From Qipengyuania mesophila (lineage in GTDB: Bacteria; Pseudomonadota; Alphaproteobacteria; Sphingomonadales; Sphingomonadaceae), in contig NZ_JAIGNU010000001.1 of NCBI RefSeq assembly GCF_019711655.1, positions 496,001 through 560,000 of the forward strand: DNA of 64,000 nt. Direction: 5' to 3'. Below, one piece after another: positions 18,322 through 25,123 of the stretch (position 1 is its first letter; each line of letters begins with the position of its first letter). Both the position numbers and the translations under genes were made by a program. A model generated the notes under the pieces. That model had not been told where the DNA came from. It saw only the letters and a program-made list of their open reading frames with translations, and ran no database searches.

Positions 18322-18349
18322 TATATAGGCGCTCGACGATTAATGTGAA
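18322..18349 (-). promoter_or_regulatory. Probable housekeeping promoter of ssrA
   Basis: On the minus strand TTCACA (18349-18344) and TATATA (18327-18322) are separated by 16 bases. They sit just before the presumed 5' end of the acceptor piece. It is a reasonable sigma-70-type match, with position and spacing as the only evidence. Confidence 0.5.
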
Positions 18350-18398
18350 GTGAGTGCCGCTTCACGGTCGCCCGCGCACCGGCCCGTCCCGATCGTCG

Positions 18399-18866
18399 CT
18401 AGCCCATCGGACCCTTCTCGGGTGCGTAGTCCGGGCGCGCGGCGCGCAGTTCGTCGCGAATTTCCTTGAGCAGGTCGATTTCGCTCGGTCCGGCAGGCGC
18501 CGCCTCCTCCTTCTCCTCGAACTCGGCCATCACCTTCTTGGCGTAGCGCACCAGCAGGAAGACGATGAAGGCCAGGATCAGGAAGTTGATCACCGCAGTG
18601 AGGAAGCTGCCGTAACCGATCATCGCGGCTCCCGCTTCCTGCAGGGCCGCGTAATCGTCCATCGGGCCTTCATAGCCCTCGGGCACGTCGAGGAGGATGA
18701 AATAGCGCGAGAAATCGGCCCCGCCGAAAAGCGCACCGACCACCGGCATGATGATCTCGTCGGTCAGCGATTTGACGATCGCGCTGAAGGCCGCGCCGAT
18801 GATCACGGCAACGGCGAGATCCATCACATTGCCCTTGGCGATGAATGCCTTGAAATCTTTCAGCAC
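18399..18866 (-). CDS. mscL: Large-conductance mechanosensitive channel
   Basis: MscL opens under membrane tension to release solutes during osmotic downshock. From the GTG start the protein is 155 residues and begins VLKDFKAFIAKGNVMDLAVAVIIGAAFSAIVKSL, the canonical amphipathic helix S1 plus TM1. TM2 is INFLILAFIVFLLVRYAKKV, followed by the acidic cytoplasmic helix with EIDLLKEIRDEL. I prefer this start over the ATG at 18911, which would add a 15-residue polar extension, because AAGGGG lies 10 bases upstream of the GTG and the N-terminus then fits the family. The periplasmic loop is longer than in E. coli. It lies upstream of ssrA on the same strand. Confidence 0.92.
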   Translation of the reverse strand: MLKDFKAFIAKGNVMDLAVAVIIGAAFSAIVKSLTDEIIMPVVGALFGGADFSRYFILLDVPEGYEGPMDDYAALQEAGAAMIGYGSFLTAVINFLILAFIVFLLVRYAKKVMAEFEEKEEAAPAGPSEIDLLKEIRDELRAARPDYAPEKGPMG

Positions 18867-18943
18867 CTGGAAAATCCCCTTAACCCTTGCATTTCCCCCT
18901 GTACTTGCCATGGCCCCCGAACGGTCACAAGCGCGCGTTAATC

Positions 18944-18971
18944 TTGAATGGCCGCCCCGGTGTGCTATCTA
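18944..18971 (+). promoter_or_regulatory. Probable promoter of lemA-TPM operon
   Basis: TTGAAT (18944-18949) and TATCTA (18966-18971) with a 16-base spacer lie 33 bases upstream of the lemA ATG. This is a good sigma-70-type match for a GC-rich genome. Confidence 0.5.
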
Positions 18972-19004
18972 GGCAAGACACACTTACCAAAAGAGGGATG
19001 TTCC

Positions 19005-19628
19005 ATGAACCGCTTGGCTGCCTTTCGCACCTCCGTCCTCGCTGCCGCCGCGCTGGTGCTCTCGGCTTGCGGAATCAACTCGGTCCCCGCGGCCGAGGAG
19101 AACGCCAAGGCCAAATGGGCCGATGTCGAAGCAGCGTTCCAGGAGCGCGCCAATCTGGTGCCCAATCTCGAACAGATCGTGATGAGTTCGGCAGAGCAGG
19201 AACGCGCCACGCTCGAGGCGGTGGTCCAGGCCCGGGCCTCGGCCACGCGTCCCGAAATCAAGCTCGACGGCGATGACCTGAGCGATCCCGCCAAGATGGA
19301 GCAGTACCAACAGGCGCAGAACACCTTCGGCGGCGCACTGTCGCGGCTGATGGCCAATGTCGAGGCCTATCCCGAGCTCAAGAGCCAGGAGAACTTCGGC
19401 CGCTTCATGACTCAGATCGAGGGGCAGGAGAACCGTATCCGCGTGGCGATCCGAGACTACAACGAGGCGGTGCGCCAGTATAACACCACGATCCGCACCT
19501 TCCCCGACACGATCGGCGCGAACATTATCCACGGCGCCGAGCCGATGGTCCCCTACGAAGCCGTGACCGAGGGTGCGGAAGTCGCCCCGACGCTCGACAT
19601 GCGCGCGGATAGCGACACCGCGAACTGA
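19005..19628 (+). CDS. lemA: LemA-family lipoprotein
   Basis: A 207-residue protein with signal peptide and lipobox (VLSACG), then a LemA coiled-helix domain. Hallmarks are WADVEAAFQERANLVPNLEQIV, QNTFGGALSRLMANVEAYPELKSQENF, and RDYNEAVRQYNTTIRTFPDTI. AGAGGGA precedes the ATG. LemA proteins are membrane-anchored with poorly defined roles and are very often next to TPM-domain proteins, as here (19640 and 20458). Most LemA proteins have an N-terminal transmembrane helix; a lipoprotein anchor is the variant common in this lineage. Confidence 0.92.
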   Translation: MNRLAAFRTSVLAAAALVLSACGINSVPAAEENAKAKWADVEAAFQERANLVPNLEQIVMSSAEQERATLEAVVQARASATRPEIKLDGDDLSDPAKMEQYQQAQNTFGGALSRLMANVEAYPELKSQENFGRFMTQIEGQENRIRVAIRDYNEAVRQYNTTIRTFPDTIGANIIHGAEPMVPYEAVTEGAEVAPTLDMRADSDTAN

Positions 19629-19639
19629 GCTGCGCGGCG

Positions 19640-20458
19640 ATGCGCATGCTGACCCGCATGATCCTGCCGCTGGCGGCGGTGCTGGGCCTCGCCCTGCCCG
19701 CCGCCGCGCAGGACTTCCCCGAGCGCGGGACCGCGCCGGTGGTCGATGCGGCGAATATCATCGACGACGCGACCGAAGCGGCGCTGACCGAGAAGCTCGA
19801 TGCCTTCGAGGAGCGCAGCCAGCGGCAGTTCGTGATCGCGACGATCCCCGACCTGCAGGGCTACGACATTGCCGATTACGGCTATCGCCTGGGACGCGCA
19901 TGGGCGCTGGGCGATGCCGAGCGCAATGACGGGATCATCCTCATCGTCGCGCCGAACGAGCGCAAGATGCGGGTCGAGGTCGGTTACGGGCTCGAGGGGA
20001 CGATCCCCGATGGGCTCGCCTTCGAATATGTCGAAGGCATGAAGCCCTATTTCCGCGATGGCGACTATTCGGGCGGGATCGCCTGGGGCGCGGACCAGAT
20101 CATCAATCAGCTCGAACTGCCGCCCGAGGAGGCCGCCAAGGTCGCCCAGCAGGCGAGCGAGCAGCGCGACAGCGAGGGCGGCTTCCCGGTCGGGGCGCTG
20201 ATCTGGTTCGGCTTCGTCTTCTTCTTCTTCATCCTGCCGATGCTGAGCGGTCGCGGGCGCCGGCGGCGCTATCGCCGCGGGCCGTGGGGCAATGCCGCGC
20301 GCGACATCATTCTCTGGGAAGCCGGCAAGGCGATCGCCCGCGGCCTCTCCGACCATGATGGCGGCGGCTGGGGCGGCGGTGGCGGCTTCGGCGGGGGCGG
20401 CGGCTTCTCCGGCGGCGGAGGCAGTTTCGGGGGCGGCGGCGCCTCCGGGGGGTGGTAA
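19640..20458 (+). CDS. TPM-domain protein with glycine-rich tail (YgcG-like)
   Basis: A 272-residue exported membrane protein. A signal peptide ends LPAAAQD and is followed by a TPM domain (about residues 28-165, with ALTEKLDAFEERSQRQFVIATI, ERNDGIILIVAPNERKMRVEVGYGLEG and the D/Y-rich KPYFRDGDYSGGI). A transmembrane helix (IWFGFVFFFFILPM), a short arginine-rich cytoplasmic stretch and a long Gly/Ser/Phe repeat to the C-terminus complete it. The TPM fold was linked to phosphatase activity in a plant protein and to photosystem repair; its role in bacteria is not settled. It starts 11 bases after lemA and its stop overlaps the next gene by one base (TAATG). Confidence 0.9.
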   Translation: MRMLTRMILPLAAVLGLALPAAAQDFPERGTAPVVDAANIIDDATEAALTEKLDAFEERSQRQFVIATIPDLQGYDIADYGYRLGRAWALGDAERNDGIILIVAPNERKMRVEVGYGLEGTIPDGLAFEYVEGMKPYFRDGDYSGGIAWGADQIINQLELPPEEAAKVAQQASEQRDSEGGFPVGALIWFGFVFFFFILPMLSGRGRRRRYRRGPWGNAARDIILWEAGKAIARGLSDHDGGGWGGGGGFGGGGGFSGGGGSFGGGGASGGW

Positions 20459-21132
20459 TGGGCTATCTGACCGAAGCGCAGCACGACATCGTCTCGCGGG
20501 CGGTGGCCGAGGCCGAAATGACGACCTCGGGCGAGATCGTCACCGTGCTAGCGGATCGCAGCGACGGCTATTCCGACGTCGCGCTGTGGTGGGCGATCGC
20601 CGCCAGCTTCACCGCGATGAGCCTCTTCGCCGCCTTTCCCCAGCTCTTCCTCGCCAGGCTCGACATGCTGATGGGTGGCTGGACGCATGACTGGACCCAT
20701 GGCGAAGTGCTTTCGATTGCGCTCGGCTTGGGCCTGCTCAAGTTCTTCGGCGTTTTGCTGATCCAGCTGTGGCAGCCGCTCAAGTTCTGGCTGGTTCCCC
20801 CGGCGGTCAAGCGCGCGCGGGTGCGCGACGCCGCCGTCCGGCATTTCAAGGTCGGCGCCGAACGCCGCACGCATGGCCGCACCGGCGTGCTGCTCTATCT
20901 CTCGATGCGAGAACACCGCGCCGAAATCGTCGCGGACGAACCCATCGCCGAAAAGGTCCCCGCCGAAGTCTGGGGCGAGGCGATGGCCGACATGCTCGCC
21001 GAGATCAGCGAGGGCAGGTTGGCCGAGGGCCTCGCCGCCGGCGTGCGCGATGTCGGCAAGGTTCTGTCCGAGCATTTCCCGCGCGCGGACGACGACCAGA
21101 ACGAACTGCCCGACCGGCTGATCGAGGTCTGA
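20458..21132 (+). CDS. TPM-domain membrane protein
   Basis: A 224-residue second TPM protein without a signal peptide. It begins MGYLTEAQHDIVSRAVAEAEMTTSGEIVTVLA, a TPM start, with two transmembrane segments inserted (about residues 40-65 and 80-105: VALWWAIAASFTAMSLFAAF and VLSIALGLGLLKFFGVLLIQL). The rest of the domain continues as VRHFKVGAERRTHGRTGVLLYLSMREHRAEIVAD. It is coupled to the preceding TPM gene by TAATG, so the two probably act together with LemA. Confidence 0.88.
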   Translation: MGYLTEAQHDIVSRAVAEAEMTTSGEIVTVLADRSDGYSDVALWWAIAASFTAMSLFAAFPQLFLARLDMLMGGWTHDWTHGEVLSIALGLGLLKFFGVLLIQLWQPLKFWLVPPAVKRARVRDAAVRHFKVGAERRTHGRTGVLLYLSMREHRAEIVADEPIAEKVPAEVWGEAMADMLAEISEGRLAEGLAAGVRDVGKVLSEHFPRADDDQNELPDRLIEV

Positions 21133-21134
21133 CC

Positions 21135-21680
21135 TTGCCCGTCCCGGATCATGATGCGGACGAGCAGATCGTCTGGCAGGGCAAGTACATCACCGCCAAG
21201 AAGCGCGGTCGCTGGGAATATGTCGGCCGCCCGCGCAATATCCGCGCAGTGGTGATCCTGGCGGTGGACGAGCATGACCACGTGCTGCTGGTCGAACAGT
21301 ACCGCGTGCCGCTGGGCAACCCGTGCCTCGAACTGCCCGCCGGACTGATCGGCGACGAGGACGCCTTCGATGGCGAGAACCCGCTCGCCGCGGCGGGGCG
21401 CGAACTCGAGGAGGAGACCGGCTATCGCGCCGCACGCCTCGACGACATGGGCTGCTTCTGGTCCTCGCCGGGCATGGTCAGCGAAAGCTTCACGCTGGTC
21501 CGCGCGCGCGAACTCACCCGAGTCGGCGACGGCGGCGGGGTCGGTGGAGAGAACATCACCGTCCACCGCGTTCCCCTGCCCGACATCGCCAGCTTTATCG
21601 CTGCCAAGCGCGCCGATGGTTGCGGGATCGACGTGCGCATGCTCTTGCTGCTGGGACAGGGATTACTGGCAGGAGAGTAG
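21135..21680 (+). CDS. NUDIX hydrolase (ADP-ribose pyrophosphatase-like)
   Basis: A 181-residue NUDIX protein. The core domain begins near IVWQGKYITAKKRGRWEYVGR. The Nudix box is AGRELEEETGY, a modified GX5EX7REUXEEXGU (upstream glycine in LIGDEDAFDGENPLAAAG). The surrounding LLVEQYRVPLGNPCLELPAGLIGDE is typical of ADP-sugar pyrophosphatases. The best start is TTG at 21135, two bases past the previous stop, with GAGGT 6 bases upstream; no in-frame ATG exists in the right place. It may hydrolyse ADP-ribose or related nucleotides. It abuts the SDR gene directly (TAGATG). Confidence 0.85.
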   Translation: MPVPDHDADEQIVWQGKYITAKKRGRWEYVGRPRNIRAVVILAVDEHDHVLLVEQYRVPLGNPCLELPAGLIGDEDAFDGENPLAAAGRELEEETGYRAARLDDMGCFWSSPGMVSESFTLVRARELTRVGDGGGVGGENITVHRVPLPDIASFIAAKRADGCGIDVRMLLLLGQGLLAGE

Positions 21681-22466
21681 ATGATGGCAGGACGGTGTGC
21701 GGGCAAGCTCGCTCTGGTGACGGGCGCGGCGCAGGGCCTGGGGCGCGCGCATGCGACGCGACTGGCCGAAGAAGGCGCGCGGGTGCTGTGCACCGACATC
21801 AATGGTGAGGGTGCGGCGGAAACCGCGGCGCTGATCAACGGCCAGCTGGGTGACGGCACCGCCGCCTCGATCCAGCACGACGTCACCGACCCGCATGCCT
21901 GGGAAGCCGCGGTCGATGCCGCGCGCGAGCAGATCGGCGGGCTCAACGTGCTGGTCAACAATGCCGGGATCGGCGTTGGCGGCAATATCGAGACCTGCGT
22001 GTTCGAGGACTGGAAGCGCTGCTTTTCGGTCAATGTCGATTCGATCTTCCACGGCTGCCAGAAGGCGCTTCCGCTGATGCGTGAGCACGCGCCGGGATCG
22101 ATCGTGAACATCTCGAGCATCGCCGGTCTGATCGCCAGCGACACCATGCCGGCCTATAATTCGTCCAAGGCAGCGGTGTGGATGCTGTCGAAGTCGATCG
22201 CGCTGCACTGCGCGAAGAAGAATATGCAGATCCGCTGCAATTCGGTGCATCCGACCTTCGTCGACACGCCAATCCTCGATGGGACGGCGCGCAACCACAA
22301 TCTCGACAAGGACGTGCTGATGGACAAGCTGGCGCGGCAGATCCCGCTCAAGTTCGTCGGCGAACCCAACGATATCGCCAATGCGGTGGTCTATCTTGCC
22401 AGCGACGAGAGCCGCTTCATGACCGGGGCCGAGCTCAAGCTCGATGGCGGCATCTCGGCGATGTGA
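21681..22466 (+). CDS. Short-chain dehydrogenase/reductase (SDR)
   Basis: A 261-residue classical SDR. It has the nucleotide-binding TGAAQGLG (residues 14-21), an acidic CTDIN end of strand 2 favouring NAD, NNAG, the catalytic Ser in NISSIAG, and YNSSK (Tyr and Lys of the active site). The C-terminal DTPILDGTARNHNLDK and FMTGAELKLDGG are standard. The style is close to 3-beta/3-alpha-hydroxysteroid or cyclohexanol dehydrogenases, but the substrate is not determined. Two ATG codons follow each other; AGGAGA is upstream. It is the last gene of a plus-strand run and is followed by a terminator. Confidence 0.88.
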   Translation: MMAGRCAGKLALVTGAAQGLGRAHATRLAEEGARVLCTDINGEGAAETAALINGQLGDGTAASIQHDVTDPHAWEAAVDAAREQIGGLNVLVNNAGIGVGGNIETCVFEDWKRCFSVNVDSIFHGCQKALPLMREHAPGSIVNISSIAGLIASDTMPAYNSSKAAVWMLSKSIALHCAKKNMQIRCNSVHPTFVDTPILDGTARNHNLDKDVLMDKLARQIPLKFVGEPNDIANAVVYLASDESRFMTGAELKLDGGISAM

Positions 22467-22490
22467 TGTTCGGGAGGGTAGAATCGTGAG

Positions 22491-22518
22491 AGGGGCCTTG
22501 CGGCCCCTCCCGGTTTTC
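22491..22518 (+). terminator. Rho-independent terminator after the SDR gene
   Basis: A 7-bp stem AGGGGCC/GGCCCCT (22491-22497 with 22502-22508) with a 4-base TTGC loop is followed by TCCCGGTTTTCTCT. It lies 24 bases past the stop codon. Confidence 0.75.
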
Positions 22519-22572
22519 TCTGATTGAGCCACGACCGGCACGAAAACCGGGACGGTTGGCGTAGGGCCGTGG

Positions 22573-22794
22573 TCAGTCTGCGATCAGTGCGATCGCGAGG
22601 TAGATCAGGATGAAGCTGCCGAAGCCGAGCAGCGCTCCTGCGACGAAGCCCAGGCGGACCCAGGTGGCGTCGATGCCGAAGTAGCGGGCGATGCCGGAGC
22701 AGACGCCCATCAGCTTGCCGTTGTTGCGGTCGAGCCCGAAGCTGCGGACCGGACGGACGGCGTGATCGTCTTCGCGGAACTTGAGCTCGTTCAT
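22573..22794 (-). CDS. pspC: PspC-domain membrane protein
   Basis: A 73-residue protein: an acidic/basic N-terminal arm, then a PspC domain (LDRNNGKLMGVCSGIARYFGIDATWVRLGFVAG) with the conserved GVCSGIA, and a C-terminal transmembrane helix (FILIYLAIALIAD). In enterobacteria PspC is an inner-membrane sensor of the phage-shock response that binds PspA. The ATG overlaps the stop of the upstream micro-gene (ATGA), so it is translationally coupled to it. Here it lacks adjacent pspA or pspB and is the third gene of an operon with a sigma-54 promoter. It is shorter than E. coli PspC (119 residues), with no cytoplasmic C-terminal extension. Confidence 0.88.
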   Translation of the reverse strand: MNELKFREDDHAVRPVRSFGLDRNNGKLMGVCSGIARYFGIDATWVRLGFVAGALLGFGSFILIYLAIALIAD

Positions 22795-22907
22795 GCGATC
22801 AGTCCATTGGGCGATGCGGGGACGATGGCCGCGGCGAAGAAGACCGCCGAGATCACCAGCGAGGAGGCTGCTGCGAAGAGCTTGCTGCCATTTTCCGAAC
22901 TAAACAT
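22791..22907 (-). CDS. 38-residue single-helix peptide, paralogue 1
   Basis: Frame reads MFSSENGSKLFAAASSLV then a hydrophobic helix ending AAAIVPASPNGLIA. AAGGAAAGGAAAC precedes the ATG, a strong ribosome-binding site. The stop overlaps the pspC start by ATGA. The last third is nearly the same as in the neighbouring 39-residue peptide at 22948-23067 (shared AAAIVPASPxG). A single membrane-spanning helix of about 20 residues is predicted. No known family is recognised. The paired similarity, the ribosome-binding site and coupling to pspC make it a real gene rather than chance. Confidence 0.75.
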   Translation of the reverse strand: MFSSENGSKLFAAASSLVISAVFFAAAIVPASPNGLIA

Positions 22908-22947
22908 GTTTCCTTTCCTTTGCGGATTCGAGTGTGGGGTCGGCCGA

Positions 22948-23067
22948 TCAGGCGACGAAGCCGGCGGGGCTGGCGGGGACGATGGCAGCAGCCATGAACA
23001 TGGCCGAGACGCTCAGGGCGAAGACGGCGGCGAGGGCACGGTTGCTGGCATATTCGAAGACAGACAT
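22948..23067 (-). CDS. 39-residue single-helix peptide, paralogue 2
   Basis: Frame reads MSVFEYASNRALAAVFALSV and continues to AAAIVPASPAGFVA. AAGGAG lies 9 bases upstream of the ATG. The polar N-terminal tip, a hydrophobic stretch of about 22 residues, and the ending AAAIVPASPxGxxA match the second peptide 40 bases downstream. It is the first gene after a sigma-54 promoter, with a roughly 50-base leader. Likely an inner-membrane micro-protein; function unknown. By context it may modulate PspC or the membrane under stress. Confidence 0.75.
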   Translation of the reverse strand: MSVFEYASNRALAAVFALSVSAMFMAAAIVPASPAGFVA

Positions 23068-23127
23068 TTGTTAACTCCTTGATCCTTGGTTCGTTTTCAC
23101 CCGGACCATCCGGGTTGCCCCATGTAC

Positions 23128-23143
23128 TGCAACCGCCGTGCCA
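23128..23143 (-). promoter_or_regulatory. Sigma-54 (RpoN) -24/-12 promoter of the micro-peptide/pspC operon
   Basis: On the minus strand TGGCAC-GGCGG-TTGCA is an exact match to TGGCAC-N5-TTGCW and is preceded by T (TTGGCAC). The transcript would start near 23117 and reach the first ATG after about 50 bases. E. coli psp genes are also sigma-54 dependent (activator PspF), and a psp gene is in this operon, so the assignment is well supported by context. Confidence 0.85.
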
Positions 23144-23154
23144 AACTTGGAAAA

Positions 23155-23168
23155 CCGCAGAATTCCGC
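23155..23168. repeat. CCGCAGAATTCCG element, copy 2
   Basis: The plus strand reads CCGCAGAATTCCGC. This is the same 13-base sequence as at 17138-17150, here 11 bases upstream of the minus-strand -24 element. Its recurrence next to both sigma-54 promoters in the window suggests a shared factor. Confidence 0.5.
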
Positions 23169-23216
23169 CATTCCTTACTGAACCGCGGGAATGCCATATG
23201 TTAATCAATCCGAAAG

Positions 23217-23235
23217 GTTGGGAAATTTTCCCAAC
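23217..23235. promoter_or_regulatory. Perfect 19-bp palindrome, candidate enhancer for a sigma-54 activator
   Basis: GTTGGGAAATTTTCCCAAC has 9-bp perfect arms around one central T. It is nested in an outer AATCC/GGATT pair (23207-23211 and 23240-23244). Its centre is about 110 bases upstream of the predicted minus-strand transcript start, a usual distance for bacterial enhancer-binding-protein sites. It also lies 64 bases upstream of recF, so an operator for recF or a terminator cannot be excluded, although it has no T-tract. Confidence 0.6.
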
Positions 23236-23298
23236 AATTGGATTTGCGCCTTTCGAGTAGCGGCACGGCGTCCCGCGCGCTATCGCGCGAGCCGATCC

Positions 23299-24378
23299 AT
23301 GGCGCTCGACCGCATCTCCCTCACCGGCTTCCGCAACCATGCTGCGAGCGACCTCGCGGGCACCACGCGGTTCAACCTGCTGGTAGGCGAGAACGGCGCA
23401 GGGAAGACCAATGTGCTTGAGGCGCTGTCGCTGCTGGCGCCCGGGCGCGGGCTGCGCCGCGCGGCGCTGGCCGAGATGGTTCGCGCCGGAAGCGAGACCG
23501 GTTTCGGCGTGGGTGCCAGCCTCGCGCAGGACGGCGAGGAGGTCCGCCTCGCCACCTATTCGGAGAGCGCCAATCCGGGCCGTCGCCGCGTGCGCATCAA
23601 TGGCGCCGAGGCGAGCGCGACCTCACTGGGTGAATGGCTCGCCGTGACTTGGCTGACCCCGTCGATGGACGGCCTCTTTACCGGACCCGCCGGCGATCGA
23701 CGCCGCTATATGGACCGTCTCGCACTGGCGCTCGATCCGCAGCACGCCAGCCACGCCGCGCGCTACGATGCCGCGCTCCGCGAACGCAATCGCCTGCTCA
23801 CCGACCGGCGCGAGCCCGAGAGCGGCTGGCTCGACGCGATCGAGGCGCAGATGGTCCGGCACGGCTCCGCCCTGATGCAGGGCCGCGCGCGGCTGGTCGA
23901 AACGCTGGCGGTGCGGCTGGCGGAGATGCCCGCCGAGCCCTTCGCGCGCCCCGCCCTCACCTACAATCCGGGCGCGCCCGACCATGCCGATGGCCTGTCA
24001 CAGGCGCTGTTCGATAATCGCAAGCGCGACCGCGCGGCGCAGCGCACGCTGGCGGGCCCGCATCGCGACGAGCTCGACGTCGTTCACGCCGCCAAGCGCG
24101 TTCCCGCGGCGCAGAGCTCGACCGGCGAACAGAAGGCCATGCTGGTGGCGATGACGCTCGCCCATGCCGGGCTTGCGGCGCAGGGCCGCGCGGGACTGCT
24201 GCTGCTCGACGAGGTCGCCGCGCATCTCGATCCGGTGCGCCGCGCAGCGCTGTTCGAGCAATTGCGCGGCAGCGGGGCGCAAGTGTGGATGACCGGGACC
24301 GAGCTTGCCCCGTTCGACAGCATTGCCGGCGAAGCGGCGGTGTGGCGCGTCAGCGGCGGAGAAGTCGCGCGCGCCTAG
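23299..24378 (+). CDS. recF: DNA replication and repair protein RecF
   Basis: RecF is an SMC-like ATPase that helps load RecA at gapped DNA. The start MALDRISLTGFRNH gives 359 residues; the 36 codons upstream cross the palindrome region and lack family similarity. Visible are Walker A GENGAGKTN (near residues 32-40), the RecF TWLTPSMDGLFTGPAGDRRRYMDRLAL block, the ABC signature SSTGEQKAMLVA, and Walker B GLLLLDEVAAHLD. It is not next to dnaA-dnaN here. Its TAG stop overlaps the stop of the convergent esterase by 4 bases. Confidence 0.95.
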   Translation: MALDRISLTGFRNHAASDLAGTTRFNLLVGENGAGKTNVLEALSLLAPGRGLRRAALAEMVRAGSETGFGVGASLAQDGEEVRLATYSESANPGRRRVRINGAEASATSLGEWLAVTWLTPSMDGLFTGPAGDRRRYMDRLALALDPQHASHAARYDAALRERNRLLTDRREPESGWLDAIEAQMVRHGSALMQGRARLVETLAVRLAEMPAEPFARPALTYNPGAPDHADGLSQALFDNRKRDRAAQRTLAGPHRDELDVVHAAKRVPAAQSSTGEQKAMLVAMTLAHAGLAAQGRAGLLLLDEVAAHLDPVRRAALFEQLRGSGAQVWMTGTELAPFDSIAGEAAVWRVSGGEVARA

Positions 24379-25076
24379 CCCTGCTTCGGGAGTGCCGCCT
24401 CGACCTCGTCCAGCGTATCCGCGACGAGCACATCGATGCCCCTGGTCGTCGGATGGATCTTGTCGTCCTGGAACAGCGAGGGGTCCTGATAGATTGCTTC
24501 GAGCCAGAAGGGGATGATCGCCACGCCAAAGCGCCGCGCCATCGTGCCGTAGATCGCGTCGAATTCCTGCTGGTACTCGGGGCCGTAATTGGGCGGCGCG
24601 CGCATGCCCATCAGCAGCACGGGAATCTCGCGCCGCTTCAGCTCCTCGAGCATGACCTCGAAATTGGCGCGCGTCGCCGCGGGCGGGATCGCGCGCAGCA
24701 TGTCGTTGCCGCCCAGCTCGAGCATGACGAGGTCGGGCTTCTCTTCCTGAGCGTCGAGCGTGAACTTGAGCCGCTGCGCCCCCGCCCCGCTCGTTTCCCC
24801 CGAAATCCCGGCATTGGTGACCACCGCATTGATGCCCTGCTTGCGCAGCGCGGCTTCGAGCTTCGCCGGATAACTGTGCTCGCGCCCAACCCCGTAGCCG
24901 GCGAAGAGGCTGTCGCCGAAGGCGAGGATGCGCCGCTCGGGGCCCTCGACCGCGATGGGCGCGGCCGTCGCCTGTTCCGCCCGTGCGCCATCCGGGACGA
25001 CCGCCGTATCGTCCGAACTGCCGCAGGCGGCCAGGGCGCAGGCGAGTACCACTATCGACAAATGCCGCAGACGCAT
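24375..25076 (-). CDS. tesA: SGNH-hydrolase lipoprotein (TesA-like arylesterase/lysophospholipase)
   Basis: A 233-residue lipoprotein from the ATG that begins MRLRHLSIVVLACALAACGSS (lipobox LAAC). It carries all four SGNH blocks: GDSLFAGYG (nucleophile Ser), NAGISGETS (Gly), LELGGNDML (Asn), and DDKIHPTTRG (Asp and His). Family members hydrolyse thioesters, aryl esters and lysophospholipids in the periplasm. It is divergent from the ABC transporter pair, the same arrangement as tesA with ybbA-ybbP in E. coli. A further in-frame upstream ATG at 25133 would overlap the transporter start. Confidence 0.92.
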   Translation of the reverse strand: MRLRHLSIVVLACALAACGSSDDTAVVPDGARAEQATAAPIAVEGPERRILAFGDSLFAGYGVGREHSYPAKLEAALRKQGINAVVTNAGISGETSGAGAQRLKFTLDAQEEKPDLVMLELGGNDMLRAIPPAATRANFEVMLEELKRREIPVLLMGMRAPPNYGPEYQQEFDAIYGTMARRFGVAIIPFWLEAIYQDPSLFQDDKIHPTTRGIDVLVADTLDEVEAALPKQG

Positions 25077-25123
25077 CGGCGAGTATCCTTGTGCATGATT
25101 GAGGCGCATGCCATCGCAGGACG

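Noticed and set aside
18113..18328. Plus-strand open frame of 71 codons in the region between the GNAT and mscL genes
   Set aside because: It lies on the antisense strand of the tmRNA; the RNA gene explains the sequence.
20340..20458. Gly-rich tandem repeat at the end of the first TPM gene as a DNA repeat element
   Set aside because: It is low-complexity coding sequence for the Gly/Ser/Phe tail typical of this family.
22762..23082. Plus-strand open frame of about 100 codons across the micro-peptide genes
   Set aside because: Poor composition and no ribosome-binding site; the minus-strand reading has two paralogous frames, strong ribosome-binding sites and a promoter.
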